From contig JBCCTX010000157.1 of assembly GCA_039197765.1 (NCBI GenBank), forward strand, positions 1-17,902: a stretch of DNA of 17,902 nt. The letters run 5' to 3'. A program made the translations under genes and the position numbers. The notes beneath the pieces were generated by a model. It saw only the letters and a program-made list of their open reading frames with translations. It searched no databases and had not been told where the DNA came from. Of the stretch, positions 7,814-16,481 are shown one piece after another. The first letter of the stretch is position 1; each line of letters opens with the position of its first letter. This DNA is from JBCCTX01 sp039197765 (GTDB lineage Bacteria > Bacteroidota > Bacteroidia > J057).

Positions 7814-8383
7814 CTAATTGCGATAGGGCTTGCGGATACGACTCATAGTTTCTTTACTGATTCCCAAATAGGAAGCAATGTTGTTTAAGGTGGTTCGTTG
7901 AAAGATATCTGGGTGAAGCGCTAGTAGATACTCATATTTTTCTATTGCAGTCAAATTGCGCAAGGCATAAGTAATCTCACCTGCTTTCAGGAAATATGCT
8001 TCGAGGGTTTTCCGACCGATGATATTAAATTCAATGAATTCTTCATACAGCAATTGTAGGTCCGAATAGCTCAACCTATATGCCCGGCAATCCTCTAATA
8101 GCTCAATTCCCTCATCGGTGGGTTCTTGCTTCAAAAAGGAATAGATAGATGTCACAAGGTCCCCTTCTTTCCAAAACCAAGTACTTATGAGTTTTCCATT
8201 CACCCTCCGAACCCCGCGCGCGAATCCAGACTCAAGGAAATATAGGTATTTTGCCGTATCCCCAATTTCTAGTAGATGCATGCCTTTTTTGTAAGGGGCT
8301 TTCTCTACATAGGAAGAAATGCGTTGGGACAATGGCACCGATACTTCAGAATACTGAGACAGATACGCGATCAGATTTTCCAT
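7814..8383 (-). CDS. Crp/Fnr-family transcriptional regulator
   Basis: A 189-residue regulator, a normal length for Bacteroidota Crp/Fnr proteins. Residues about 15-115 form a cyclic-nucleotide-binding-type beta-roll: YKKGMHLLEIGDTAKYLYFLESGFARGV, then TWFWKEGDLVTSIYSFL. The usual phosphate-binding-cassette arginine-serine motif of true cAMP receptors is not apparent, so cAMP may not be the ligand. A long linker helix (115-140) leads to a C-terminal winged helix, with the recognition helix in TTLNNIASYLGISKETMSRIRK (about 164-185). The protein ends immediately after this helix, as is common in this subgroup. It starts 14 nt after the PcRGLX-like gene and precedes the discoidin lipoprotein, so it may be an embedded local regulator (inference). 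Confidence 0.93.
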   Translation of the reverse strand: MENLIAYLSQYSEVSVPLSQRISSYVEKAPYKKGMHLLEIGDTAKYLYFLESGFARGVRRVNGKLISTWFWKEGDLVTSIYSFLKQEPTDEGIELLEDCRAYRLSYSDLQLLYEEFIEFNIIGRKTLEAYFLKAGEITYALRNLTAIEKYEYLLALHPDIFQRTTLNNIASYLGISKETMSRIRKPYRN

Positions 8384-8397
8384 AGATCTGGCAATCC

Positions 8398-10641
8398 CTA
8401 CCTGCCTCCAACCTCAATTCGATAGCTTGTCATACGGCCTGCAGGAAGTAGCGGAATACTAAGGATTGACGTATTGGGGTCAAAGGAATACTCTACCTTG
8501 TTTCCCCCAACTTTGACTGAACTTACCTTTTGAACAGGCATGAATACTTCAATCTGTATTGCCCCAGTGTGTGCGGGAACGGGTTCACTAATCTCGGGAT
8601 TGCGCTGCAGGGCAAATGTAAAGGTCTTGCCATCCCAGGTGATGGAGGGGCTGAGCCGAATGTAGGAGAGCGTTCCGGAAGCCTCACCACTGGCTCGAAT
8701 AACAAAAGGTTTCTTGGATCCTTCTGCCAGACCGGCAAAATAGGGAAGGCCCTGAGCCATGGTCAACGCACTGGCCGTATTACTAGTATCATGAGCTCCC
8801 TCTACCAGGCCGAACCACGCCGCATTGGCTATGTAAAAGGAAGCTGTATTCTGGGATTGAGCATAGGAGAGAGTTTGCCGATAGGCATTGTAGGCCTGTG
8901 CAGCCAAATCGCTCTCTGCATTTTGTATTTTTTTCCCCATAGAACCCTGCTGTAAAAAGTTCAAGGAAGGGACTACTTCAGCGTTTCCCGATCCTCGATC
9001 CCCTCTACCCGTTGCTTTTTGAGCCAAGATCTGAGCAGACTCATAAAACCAAGGTTCTCCCCATGTATGATAGGCAGCGAGTAATCCTTCCACTTGCTCA
9101 CTATACGAGGGATGATTTGGCGGAAGGTTGCTGTAGGTATTTCGATTCACGCCTTGGTCAGCCTGAAGTAAGGCATACCTAAAAGCGGCTCTTCCAAGGG
9201 CCTCATGGCCTGTCCGCAAATAGGTTTGGGTAAGGGCTAGGCTAATATCCCAGGTATTATTTGTAGAAAGCAGCTGATCCTGGGCAGCTTTGTTCCACCC
9301 ATAATCCAGTCCTTGTAAGGGAAAGGGCGAAGCTATAGGAAGACTGTCCCGCAAGGAAGCTGCCTGACCTATGGGAGCGATGAGCTCCCTTACCAAACTG
9401 TCGTACGTATCACCTGCCGCGTTTTCTGGTAGCAGACTAGATTTGCTGAGATAATCTCCTTCATAGCTCACATAAGGCATCGCTTTGGCATGAGAAGCAT
9501 GAAGCTTCCAATCTGATTCCCCGGGATTTACGACCATCCAATAGGTGAAACTTCTTGCACTTCCAGCAGTCAAGCCGATTTTTGAATCTTGTGTCCCTTC
9601 AAAGGCTTTATAGTGCTGAACCTTTAAGGTATTTTGCTTGAGCGACATGAGGCTCTCACGGTCCGGAGCTTGGGCCGCCATTTCCTGAAAATGAGGGAAT
9701 ACCCATTGGACCTTAAGTCCATTTGACAATTCTACCGCTACCCATTCTTCCAGCGTACCTGCATTTCCGCGCATATTTTCGGCGTTATCCAGCGCTGCAA
9801 GCCAATCGTGATATCCCTGGTGTATTGAGAATTGCTTTCCTTCAGCGGTCTTTTCAGGCGTAAGACCTAGAATAGCATTATTTATGGCCGATTTGAATGC
9901 TATTTCCAAGGGATACATTCCATTAAGTGATATGGGATCTGCCCCCGTATTCACCAATCGTGTCTGACAGCGTATATAAGGGGAATTGGCAAAAAGATCC
10001 CACTCCTGGAGTACCAGGATTCCCTTACCCAGCTCTCTTGTGAGTCTGACTTTTTTGTAAAGCGACCCATTGTATAATAATTCTACAGATCCTGCATATC
10101 CATCCAAAAGGGGGCTCTCGGCTCCAGTTTCCAGAATTCCTGCCTTTCCCTGCACGGCTGTGGACTCTACTGTGGAACTTCCTATAGATTGTAGCCCCTT
10201 GGAATTGAGGGTGAGGGTGAAAAAGGAGTTACTGACTGCAAAAGCATCTTCTCCCAAGGCTTCCCATGTGATTTTTTCTTCTACTTGAGGGACCTCTTTG
10301 CTTGTACGAAGGGTATATGTTTGCCTTTCTGTATCTATCGGGCTAGCGGGAAATGCTACTAAAGCCCATTTTTCGCCATTTTCTTCCCAATTTTGTAAGG
10401 GAAATACATCGGCAGGTACGACGTTACCCTGTGCATCATATATCCCAATAGATTGAGTTTCTTCAGTAGTCAATAGAGGAATACCAAAGAGGGCATGGCC
10501 ACCAGAAATAGAATGAGGAAAATGAAGAGTCGCCGATGCTGAGGATGCATTTTGACTAAAAACTGTGGAAAAGTAAAACAGACAAATGAGCAATAAGGAA
10601 GCTACCCTAACGCCAAACAATAATCCTTTCAAGTTGCGCAT
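8398..10641 (-). CDS. exported PcRGLX/YetA-like carbohydrate-active protein
   Basis: A 747-residue exported protein. The frame extends to a TTG at 10665, but the ATG at 10641 starts a clear signal peptide (core about 12-28, STVFSQ cleavage near 30). The mature N-terminus looks like the RIFT-barrel domain of the exo-rhamnogalacturonan-lyase-like PcRGLX/YetA family: HALFGIPLL, IGIYDAQGNVVPADVFPLQNW and GEKWALVAF. The middle part is a beta-rich domain (TRELGKGILVLQEWDLFANSPYIRCQTRLVN). Residues from about 460 form a helical, tetratricopeptide/(alpha/alpha)-like region (WDISLALTQTYLRTGHEALGRAAFRYALLQADQG, EGLLAAYHTWGEPWFYESAQIL). A small beta domain ends the protein. This fits a polysaccharide lyase or hydrolase acting in the periplasm or at the surface. 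Substrate and catalytic residues are unassigned. It heads the minus-strand operon with the Crp-type regulator. Confidence 0.8.
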   Translation of the reverse strand: MRNLKGLLFGVRVASLLLICLFYFSTVFSQNASSASATLHFPHSISGGHALFGIPLLTTEETQSIGIYDAQGNVVPADVFPLQNWEENGEKWALVAFPASPIDTERQTYTLRTSKEVPQVEEKITWEALGEDAFAVSNSFFTLTLNSKGLQSIGSSTVESTAVQGKAGILETGAESPLLDGYAGSVELLYNGSLYKKVRLTRELGKGILVLQEWDLFANSPYIRCQTRLVNTGADPISLNGMYPLEIAFKSAINNAILGLTPEKTAEGKQFSIHQGYHDWLAALDNAENMRGNAGTLEEWVAVELSNGLKVQWVFPHFQEMAAQAPDRESLMSLKQNTLKVQHYKAFEGTQDSKIGLTAGSARSFTYWMVVNPGESDWKLHASHAKAMPYVSYEGDYLSKSSLLPENAAGDTYDSLVRELIAPIGQAASLRDSLPIASPFPLQGLDYGWNKAAQDQLLSTNNTWDISLALTQTYLRTGHEALGRAAFRYALLQADQGVNRNTYSNLPPNHPSYSEQVEGLLAAYHTWGEPWFYESAQILAQKATGRGDRGSGNAEVVPSLNFLQQGSMGKKIQNAESDLAAQAYNAYRQTLSYAQSQNTASFYIANAAWFGLVEGAHDTSNTASALTMAQGLPYFAGLAEGSKKPFVIRASGEASGTLSYIRLSPSITWDGKTFTFALQRNPEISEPVPAHTGAIQIEVFMPVQKVSSVKVGGNKVEYSFDPNTSILSIPLLPAGRMTSYRIEVGGR

Positions 10642-10838
10642 GGGATGGATATTAATGTGTAACAAGAGACGTAGGGTACAGTTTTAAGCCATAGGCAGGG
10701 AAAATATTTTATTGTGCTGTATTATAATTGACGCGTTGATATATTAAGCTATTCGCTTTCAAAAAGGAACGCAAATTCAACCAATTGGTTTTAGAAAAAT
10801 ACGTAGATGTAATGTATTTTACTAATTTATCATACCCA

Positions 10839-10854
10839 GGTAAGAATTTTTACC
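10839..10854. repeat. 16-bp near-perfect palindrome upstream of the esterase gene
   Basis: GGTAAGAATTTTTACC is self-complementary except for the pair at 10844/10849. It lies 17 nt upstream of the preferred ATG of the esterase (10872), inside the 230-bp region between two divergent genes. Its size and symmetry suit a dimeric regulator's operator, although an mRNA leader hairpin is also possible. I saw no convincing Bacteroidota promoter (TTTG / TAnnTTTG) nearby. Confidence 0.35.
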
Positions 10855-10871
10855 CCAAAATTCCCAGACCT

Positions 10872-12077
10872 ATGAGTGTTTTTTCCATTGAATTTTTTTG
10901 CTGTCTACTTTTATGTGCTGTATCATGGAATTGTACTTCGCCAGATACTACCCCTGCTGCTACTTCAAGCACACCACCAAATGTATGTCAGGGATCCTAT
11001 TTTGAAGAGGCAGAGGCTGATTCTCTCCATAAGGTTTGGCTAGCCGATTTGGACGCTCGGAAAGAATGGGAAGAACGTGCAGAGATTATCCGCTCAGGAA
11101 TTATAGCAGGTGCAGAACTAGATCAGGGGCCTGCTTTTACGCCCCTCAATCCCCTTATTCAAGGCAAGCAAATTCGAGAGGGATATACGGTAGAAAACGT
11201 CGCGATAGAAAGTTTACCTGGTTTTTTTGTTACAGGAAATTTATACCGCCCGCTGGAATATTCTGGAAAATTGGCAGGTATTCTTTCTCCTCATGGTCAT
11301 TGGAGGGAGGAATATGACTACGGGAGATTCAGAGCCGACAAGCAGCGGCTCTGTGCCAACCTAGCTCGGATGGGAGCCATCGTATTTGCCTATGACATGA
11401 TTGGCTATGGAGATAGCGATCAGGTGGATCACGATCATCCCCAAGGGGTTGCCCTCCAAACTTGGAACAGTATGCGTGCGCTAGACTTTCTGCTTACCCT
11501 ACCTGAGATTGATTCAGAGAAATTAGCCATAACGGGTGCCTCAGGAGGGGGAACCCAAAGCTTCTTACTAGCTGCTATCGATTCTCGGATAGCGGTTTCC
11601 GTTCCAGTGGTGCAAGTATCTGCGCACTTCTTTGGAGGCTGTATGTGTGAGAGCGGAATGCCTATACACAAAAGCGAAGTCCACCAAACCTCCAATGTGG
11701 AAATTGCCGCACTTATGGCCCCTAAGCCGATGCTCCTGGTATCTGATGGGGAGGACTGGACCCAACACACCCCGGAGGTAGAGTTTCCCTACATCCAGCA
11801 TGTATACAGCTTGTACGATGCTGAGGAACAGGTAGAAAATGTCCATCTGGCAGCGGAAGGCCACAGCTATGGGATCAATAAGCGGAAGGCGGTCTATCCC
11901 TTTTTGGCCAAGCATTTGGGTTTATCCCTGGAGGCATTGAAAGATGCCGAGGGAAAGCTCCACGAAAAAGAGGAATCTCTTATGTCTCGGGAAAGCTTAA
12001 GTGTATTTAACAAGGCCCATCCCAAACCGGGTCATGCTGTTCAGGGAAATGACGCTGTCTGGGCCTTGTGGAAGTAG
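10872..12077 (+). CDS. lipoprotein alpha/beta hydrolase, acetyl-xylan-esterase type
   Basis: A 401-residue predicted lipoprotein. The frame extends to a TTG at 10785, but the ATG at 10872 gives a hydrophobic signal with a lipobox-like VSWNC and lipidated C21. The body is an alpha/beta hydrolase: GNLYRP, the oxyanion region SPHGHW (about 139-144), YDMIGYGDSD, the nucleophile elbow GASGGG with S224, an acid loop DGEDW with D292, and the catalytic histidine H331 in EGHSYG, so a full Ser-Asp-His triad is in place. Segments GNLYRP...SPHGHW and WNSMRALDFLLTLPEID are typical of acetyl-xylan-esterase/Abhydrolase_7-like proteins that remove acetyl or acyl groups from polysaccharides; peptidase activity is less likely. 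It is divergent from the PcRGLX-like gene and convergent with the SH3b gene, so it is probably monocistronic. The substrate is inferred. Confidence 0.88.
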   Translation: MSVFSIEFFCCLLLCAVSWNCTSPDTTPAATSSTPPNVCQGSYFEEAEADSLHKVWLADLDARKEWEERAEIIRSGIIAGAELDQGPAFTPLNPLIQGKQIREGYTVENVAIESLPGFFVTGNLYRPLEYSGKLAGILSPHGHWREEYDYGRFRADKQRLCANLARMGAIVFAYDMIGYGDSDQVDHDHPQGVALQTWNSMRALDFLLTLPEIDSEKLAITGASGGGTQSFLLAAIDSRIAVSVPVVQVSAHFFGGCMCESGMPIHKSEVHQTSNVEIAALMAPKPMLLVSDGEDWTQHTPEVEFPYIQHVYSLYDAEEQVENVHLAAEGHSYGINKRKAVYPFLAKHLGLSLEALKDAEGKLHEKEESLMSRESLSVFNKAHPKPGHAVQGNDAVWALWK

Positions 12078-12104
12078 GGATGGAAAGTAGGAGTGTAAAA
12101 AAAC

Positions 12105-12908
12105 TTATTCCTCTGCTCTCAAGTCAGGAACAATTTTATATCCGTCCCATTGCAATTCTCGCTCAATCCATTTAGTTGAGATCCAATTGGTTTCCTCGTC
12201 CAGTAATTCTTGGGTCTTAGAGGTAAACAGGATCTTTCCTTCTCGCCCCTCTGGTGCATTGGGAAAAATGAGGGTTTCTTCAATGGAATAGACCCCTGCA
12301 TCTGAAGCCTGAATAAAACTAAAAGCTTCGATAAGTTCTTCTCCTGTATCAAATAGATAGGTTCCTCCACTATTTACCCCACAAGCTTCGGCAAAGAAAT
12401 CAACTACCAAAGCATTGTTTACTCCTTCAATACCTTTAACTGCCTCCCCTTTTAGTTCAAACGAATAGGTAGGTAGGGAAACAGATAGTTCTTCATAGGC
12501 TCCAGCGTCCTTTTGTCGGATGGTCCGTACCTCTACAGCCAACTCCTCTCCTTTTTTATTCAGTCCTATCACAAATATTGCATCGCCCAGAGATACATGG
12601 TCCAAACTGATGAGTCCTCCTAGGATATATCCTTCTTGCTGTTTTGCCTTTACCTTATACCAATGCGATTTCAAACCCTTGAAGAATTGGGTTTGAGGCA
12701 TTTTTTCCAGTATGTTCACTGATGTACCAATAGCGAGTAAATCCAGCACATCCGTATCCGTTCCTGGGCCAGAACGAAGCTTAACCTGATCTCCAAATAA
12801 TAGATAGACGGTATGGGGTTCAAAAGAATAATCGGGCGATAAGAGCTTTAGGTCTTGGGCGAAGCCTATATTGCAGAGGAGTAGCCCTAGAATGAAGAAT
12901 TCTCTCAT
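12105..12908 (-). CDS. exported SH3b-domain protein
   Basis: A 267-residue exported protein with signal peptide MREFFILGLLLCNIGFAQ (cleavage near 18). Residues about 30-103 form a bacterial SH3 domain: VYLLFGDQVKLRSGPGTDTDVLDLLAIGTSVNILE, then WYKVKAKQQEGYILGGLIS. Such domains typically bind peptidoglycan or protein ligands in the envelope. Residues about 105-267 have no recognised fold, but look beta-rich with a cysteine near 175 (FFAEACGVNSGGTYLFDTGEE). The gene lies 89 nt downstream of the CHU_C protein and ends 27 nt from the convergent esterase gene. No enzymatic domain is visible. A periplasmic binding or structural role is likely. Confidence 0.85.
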   Translation of the reverse strand: MREFFILGLLLCNIGFAQDLKLLSPDYSFEPHTVYLLFGDQVKLRSGPGTDTDVLDLLAIGTSVNILEKMPQTQFFKGLKSHWYKVKAKQQEGYILGGLISLDHVSLGDAIFVIGLNKKGEELAVEVRTIRQKDAGAYEELSVSLPTYSFELKGEAVKGIEGVNNALVVDFFAEACGVNSGGTYLFDTGEELIEAFSFIQASDAGVYSIEETLIFPNAPEGREGKILFTSKTQELLDEETNWISTKWIERELQWDGYKIVPDLRAEE

Positions 12909-12997
12909 GGGTATAAAGGTACCACATATTTATATATCCCAAGAAGTTTGACTGGTCAACTGAATGAAACTGCCTCTCTATCAGAAGAACAATCTAT

Positions 12998-15382
12998 TCA
13001 GCGGAGTAACAATACTTGTCCGCTTAGCATCCTAGGTTCCGTTTCTTTCGAACTTTTGAAGTGAATTTGGTAAAAGTAAACTGTTTCAGGAGCCTGCCAG
13101 GAGCCGTTTTGTCCCTGCCATCCTCGCTGTAGATCTGGACTTTGGAAAATTATTTCCCCCCAACGGTTAAAAACGGTGAGCTCGTAGAATTCTAGTGGGC
13201 AAGATAGTTCTGGGAAAAAAATGTCATTAATTCCATCGTTATTGGGACTAAATGCATTGGGTAGAAAGGGCTTGCAGGAACAATCTTCAAATTGTACTTC
13301 CCAACTGTAGGGGGCCGAAAGGCAGTCTCCCTGTACATAAGCTGTGTAAATGCCCGACTGGGTTACTGACCGAATGGCTTCTGTAAAGCCGTCTTCCCAT
13401 TGAAAGGGAAGTTGCGCTAGATCAATAGCCAATACTAGGCTATCTCCTAGGCAGAGGCTCGTATCTGTGAGTTGGACGTCCGCAGCAATCGCTTCTCTTA
13501 TGAAGATTGTATCTCGTTGGCTACAGCCCTGTATTTTTTGCTCTACCCAATAGCTTCCGCTTTCAAAGACAACGTATTCAGGGGTAGTTTGGCCATCCTG
13601 CCATGTAAAGTTTCCTGCTTGATTCCTGGGTGCTAGAAGGAGGCTATCACCTGTACAGATACTTGTATCTGGTCCGAGAGATAGTTGGGGTAGATCCCTG
13701 AGCCCCAATCGGATGGTATCTTCCAGGGTACACATCTCAGTCGACAATTGAACCGCTAGGGTATCCCCAGCAGATAAGGATCTGGAAGTCTTTATTTCGC
13801 CATCTTCCCAGAGGTAGCTTCCGCCTACTTCCAATAGCTGAATCTCAAGGCTTTCATTTGGGCACAATAGGGTGTCCACTCCCCAATTACGAGGAATCTC
13901 CTTTAGCTCGATTGTATCTCGAACCGTACAACCCGCAATTTCTCCTTCAACCCAATAGGTTTCGAGGCTATCTACTAAAATCGTTTGGCTGTTTTCTCCA
14001 GAACTCCACGTAGGATTCTCCATTCCCGGTCGGATCATAAGTTCTGCTCCTTGATCCAAACATACATATTGGGTTTGACTCGTAGAGCTGGGGTGGATAT
14101 CCGAAAAATAGGCAAAACTCGCTCCTTCACCAGTTGTGGCAACCATTCCCATGTGAAAAATTCCGGCGGTATTGTTGAGCTGGTTGGTCGATGTGGTAAA
14201 TCCCCCCAGTCCTTCAACACGCCCTATGGACCATTCCTGATTGGTAGAAGCAGCAGGAGAAAAGTAAAAAGGCCCTACATTGTCAGAGCCATTCAGTTTG
14301 AAGGAGGATATATTTTCTGTGGGGGTTAATAGGTATTTAATAAAATTGATTCCATCTGGCCGAACGTATTTGACAATATCTGTACCTGTACAAGAAAGGG
14401 GATAGAGGATAGCTCCTGCTGGAGAGTCTTCATAGCCTGAGAGTTGAAAGGCATAAACAGGCTTATTGCTCTCTACATATAAACTTGCCTGCGTGAGGGT
14501 TTGGGCGTGCGTTTCTCCTGGTTGTAATTGGACGCGTTGGGAAGTGCCTGGGAGATAGATTTCTGTATCCTCCTGGGTGGCTAGCAGATACAGACGCTCC
14601 GTAGTGGCATCTCCTCGCATGGCGAGATATTCGGTTCCTACCTGCGCTAAGGGGAGTAATTGATCTCCTACCAGGTCCCAATCGCTCCCTCCTTCATTTA
14701 CGATAGCATCATCAGACACCGTAACTGCAATCGGTTTATTCGAAAGGATATGGCTGCCTGCCAGGTGGTCTTCCGCCTCTGGTCCCGAGGCACTGTAGGT
14801 ATAGGTTTGGCCTTTGTCGAGGGAAACTTGGAACGGTGTTCCATTACCAAAGCCTATACTTGGGCTAGAAGGAGTAACCTGGAGTTCAGTCTGGTCTTCT
14901 GTTGCCACTATATTAAAGGAAGAACTCCCAAAGCGGTTGCGAAAATCGGTTTGCGTTGGGATAAAAAACGCTTTTCCTAGTGCATCCTCTCCTTTAAGGG
15001 TAAAAATGTCTTGGTTCGTAGGGTGCTCGACATGAAAATAAGCCATAATAGGACCAGAAGAACGAATATGAAGGCCTTTGTTTAGCACAATCTTGGCAGG
15101 CGTATTGACGAGCTCTTCTTGGTATTCTGTCAAATCTAGGATTTCTACTTCAAAGGGAGTTAGGCTAACGGATAGCGAAGGGAATGCTGGGTTTGCAGGT
15201 TGAGAGATCTGTACAGACTCCGCAGTTCCAATACTAGAAACTACAAGGGTCAAGGGGATTTCACCAGATTCAGAAAAAACCTTCGGTACTACGAACCAAA
15301 ATTCCGTATCTACTTGTGCTTGCAGGGTATTGGAAAGAATACCCAGGAAGATCCCATAGATAGTGAAGGTCGATAGTTTCAT
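12998..15382 (-). CDS. T9SS-secreted adhesin-like protein with IgGFc-binding-type N-terminus and CHU_C sorting domain
   Basis: A 794-residue secreted protein. The frame runs to a TTG at 15388, but the ATG at 15382 starts the signal peptide MKLSTFTIYGIFLGILSNT (cleavage after about LQAQ, 23). Residues about 24-430 resemble the IgGFc-binding N-terminal region seen in Bacteroidota surface proteins: DTEFWFVVP, GPIMAYFHVE, GKAFFIPTQTDF, GSHILSNKPIAVTVSDDA and PVYAFQLSGYEDSPAGAILYPLSC. Three degenerate Ig-like repeats follow (about 470-700), each with a cysteine-bearing entry (LLCPNESL, SICTGDSLLL, SLCLGDSLVL) and a WxDG motif (YLWEDG, FTWQDG, FQWEDG). The last 90 residues (705-794) are the gliding-motility C-terminal domain: PNAFSPNNDGINDIF, VFNRWGEIIF, SGQVLLLR. 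This sorts cargo through the type IX system. It probably acts at the cell surface in adhesion. The FAD enzyme gene ends 39 nt upstream. Confidence 0.92.
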   Translation of the reverse strand: MKLSTFTIYGIFLGILSNTLQAQVDTEFWFVVPKVFSESGEIPLTLVVSSIGTAESVQISQPANPAFPSLSVSLTPFEVEILDLTEYQEELVNTPAKIVLNKGLHIRSSGPIMAYFHVEHPTNQDIFTLKGEDALGKAFFIPTQTDFRNRFGSSSFNIVATEDQTELQVTPSSPSIGFGNGTPFQVSLDKGQTYTYSASGPEAEDHLAGSHILSNKPIAVTVSDDAIVNEGGSDWDLVGDQLLPLAQVGTEYLAMRGDATTERLYLLATQEDTEIYLPGTSQRVQLQPGETHAQTLTQASLYVESNKPVYAFQLSGYEDSPAGAILYPLSCTGTDIVKYVRPDGINFIKYLLTPTENISSFKLNGSDNVGPFYFSPAASTNQEWSIGRVEGLGGFTTSTNQLNNTAGIFHMGMVATTGEGASFAYFSDIHPSSTSQTQYVCLDQGAELMIRPGMENPTWSSGENSQTILVDSLETYWVEGEIAGCTVRDTIELKEIPRNWGVDTLLCPNESLEIQLLEVGGSYLWEDGEIKTSRSLSAGDTLAVQLSTEMCTLEDTIRLGLRDLPQLSLGPDTSICTGDSLLLAPRNQAGNFTWQDGQTTPEYVVFESGSYWVEQKIQGCSQRDTIFIREAIAADVQLTDTSLCLGDSLVLAIDLAQLPFQWEDGFTEAIRSVTQSGIYTAYVQGDCLSAPYSWEVQFEDCSCKPFLPNAFSPNNDGINDIFFPELSCPLEFYELTVFNRWGEIIFQSPDLQRGWQGQNGSWQAPETVYFYQIHFKSSKETEPRMLSGQVLLLR

Positions 15383-15421
15383 AGTCAAGCGCTGGATTGA
15401 GGTAGGGAGTACCCTACTATA

Positions 15422-16480
15422 TTACACTTGAACTAATTTCTCAAAAGTAAGTTTTGCGCTCAAGATGGCTCCTTCCATATAGCCTGGATTCCTAGGAGAG
15501 GTTTCTGAGCCTGCGATAATCAGCTTGCTGTCGAAGAAATCCTCCCGGAAAATAGGATTTCCATTGTTCTGATGGGGGAGGATATATCCTTCATATGGAA
15601 AGAAGGTGAAAGGCTCATGACGCCAAACACATTCTATATAAGAGGAAAAAGTCTTGACTTCAGGACTGACATACCGGTTCAGTTGCTTTTGAACGGCTTG
15701 GATTCGTTCTTTTCGACTGGTTGCATGGTAGGCACTGTTGAGAAAGCCTTTTAGCGCAAAGTGGGTGCCTTCTACATTGGAATGATCGTAAAGCTCGGTT
15801 AACGGACCTACACTGCTAAATACAGTTCCTGTGTAGGTAGCATGTTTCCAAAAGGGCTCGGTGTACCTGAGACCAACCTTTATGGATTCTCCCATCCAGG
15901 TATGGGTTTGGCGGGCTATTTCTACAAGGGATTCTGGTAAGGCAGGGGCAACATCGACAGTAGATACCAACAAATAGGGTGGTAGGGTAGAAATGACCTT
16001 TTGGGCCTGGTATATCCCTCTTGAGCTGTGAACTTCTACCAGGTCTCCTACAAACTGTAGCTTCGAGACTTGCGCTGCCAATTGAATACAATTCGGCGGT
16101 AATTTTTCCACCAGGGTATGAATTAAGCGGGAGCTACCCCCTGCAATTCGAAAACTGGGTTCTTCTTGGGGCGGTAAGGCTACTTGTTGGGGAGGACTCG
16201 TAGAAATGGGTTCGTAAATGGCCGTATCTCCCAGGGTTTGTGGAAACAAAGGCAGGCCTAAGGTTTCTAGCAATTCGATTAAGCTAGGATGATTCTTCCC
16301 CAACCAGGTTGCTCCCAACTCAATGGGGGCTTCATTTTCCTGATAATCTGTGAATATTCTCCCGCCAACTCTATCGCGGGCTTCCAGTATTTTGCAGGGT
16401 ATTTTTTGTTCTTGTAGGAGATAGGCCAATGTTAGCCCAGAGAGTCCTGCACCGATGATGACTATGTCCGTTTGCTGCAT
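15422..16480 (-). CDS. FAD-dependent amine-oxidase-like oxidoreductase
   Basis: A 352-residue cytoplasmic flavoenzyme. The ATG at 16480 starts directly at the Rossmann strand (DIVIIGAGLSGLTLAYLL), while the frame could extend to 16597 inside the neighbouring gene. The N-terminus has the FAD dinucleotide-binding GAGLSG (10-15) and the acidic strand end E34 followed by RDRVGGRI (36-42), typical of flavin monoamine oxidases. Residues ELGATWLG follow. The C-terminal half ends with IIAGSETSPRNPGYMEGAILSA, the motif that binds the FAD ribityl group in this family. At about 350 residues it is shorter than eukaryotic monoamine oxidases (about 500) but similar to compact bacterial members. The substrate is unknown. 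It starts 1 nt after the stop of the hotdog-type gene, so translational coupling is likely. There is no signal peptide. Confidence 0.9.
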   Translation of the reverse strand: MQQTDIVIIGAGLSGLTLAYLLQEQKIPCKILEARDRVGGRIFTDYQENEAPIELGATWLGKNHPSLIELLETLGLPLFPQTLGDTAIYEPISTSPPQQVALPPQEEPSFRIAGGSSRLIHTLVEKLPPNCIQLAAQVSKLQFVGDLVEVHSSRGIYQAQKVISTLPPYLLVSTVDVAPALPESLVEIARQTHTWMGESIKVGLRYTEPFWKHATYTGTVFSSVGPLTELYDHSNVEGTHFALKGFLNSAYHATSRKERIQAVQKQLNRYVSPEVKTFSSYIECVWRHEPFTFFPYEGYILPHQNNGNPIFREDFFDSKLIIAGSETSPRNPGYMEGAILSAKLTFEKLVQV

Positions 16481-16481
16481 T

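Noticed and set aside
8530..8955. 141-codon plus-strand open frame opposite the PcRGLX-like gene
   Set aside because: It lies wholly antisense to a well-supported exported protein and has no domain, signal or recognisable composition of its own.
10785..10871. Upstream TTG start of the esterase gene
   Set aside because: The ATG at 10872 yields a lipoprotein signal with a lipobox cysteine. The extension would bury it and covers the palindrome.
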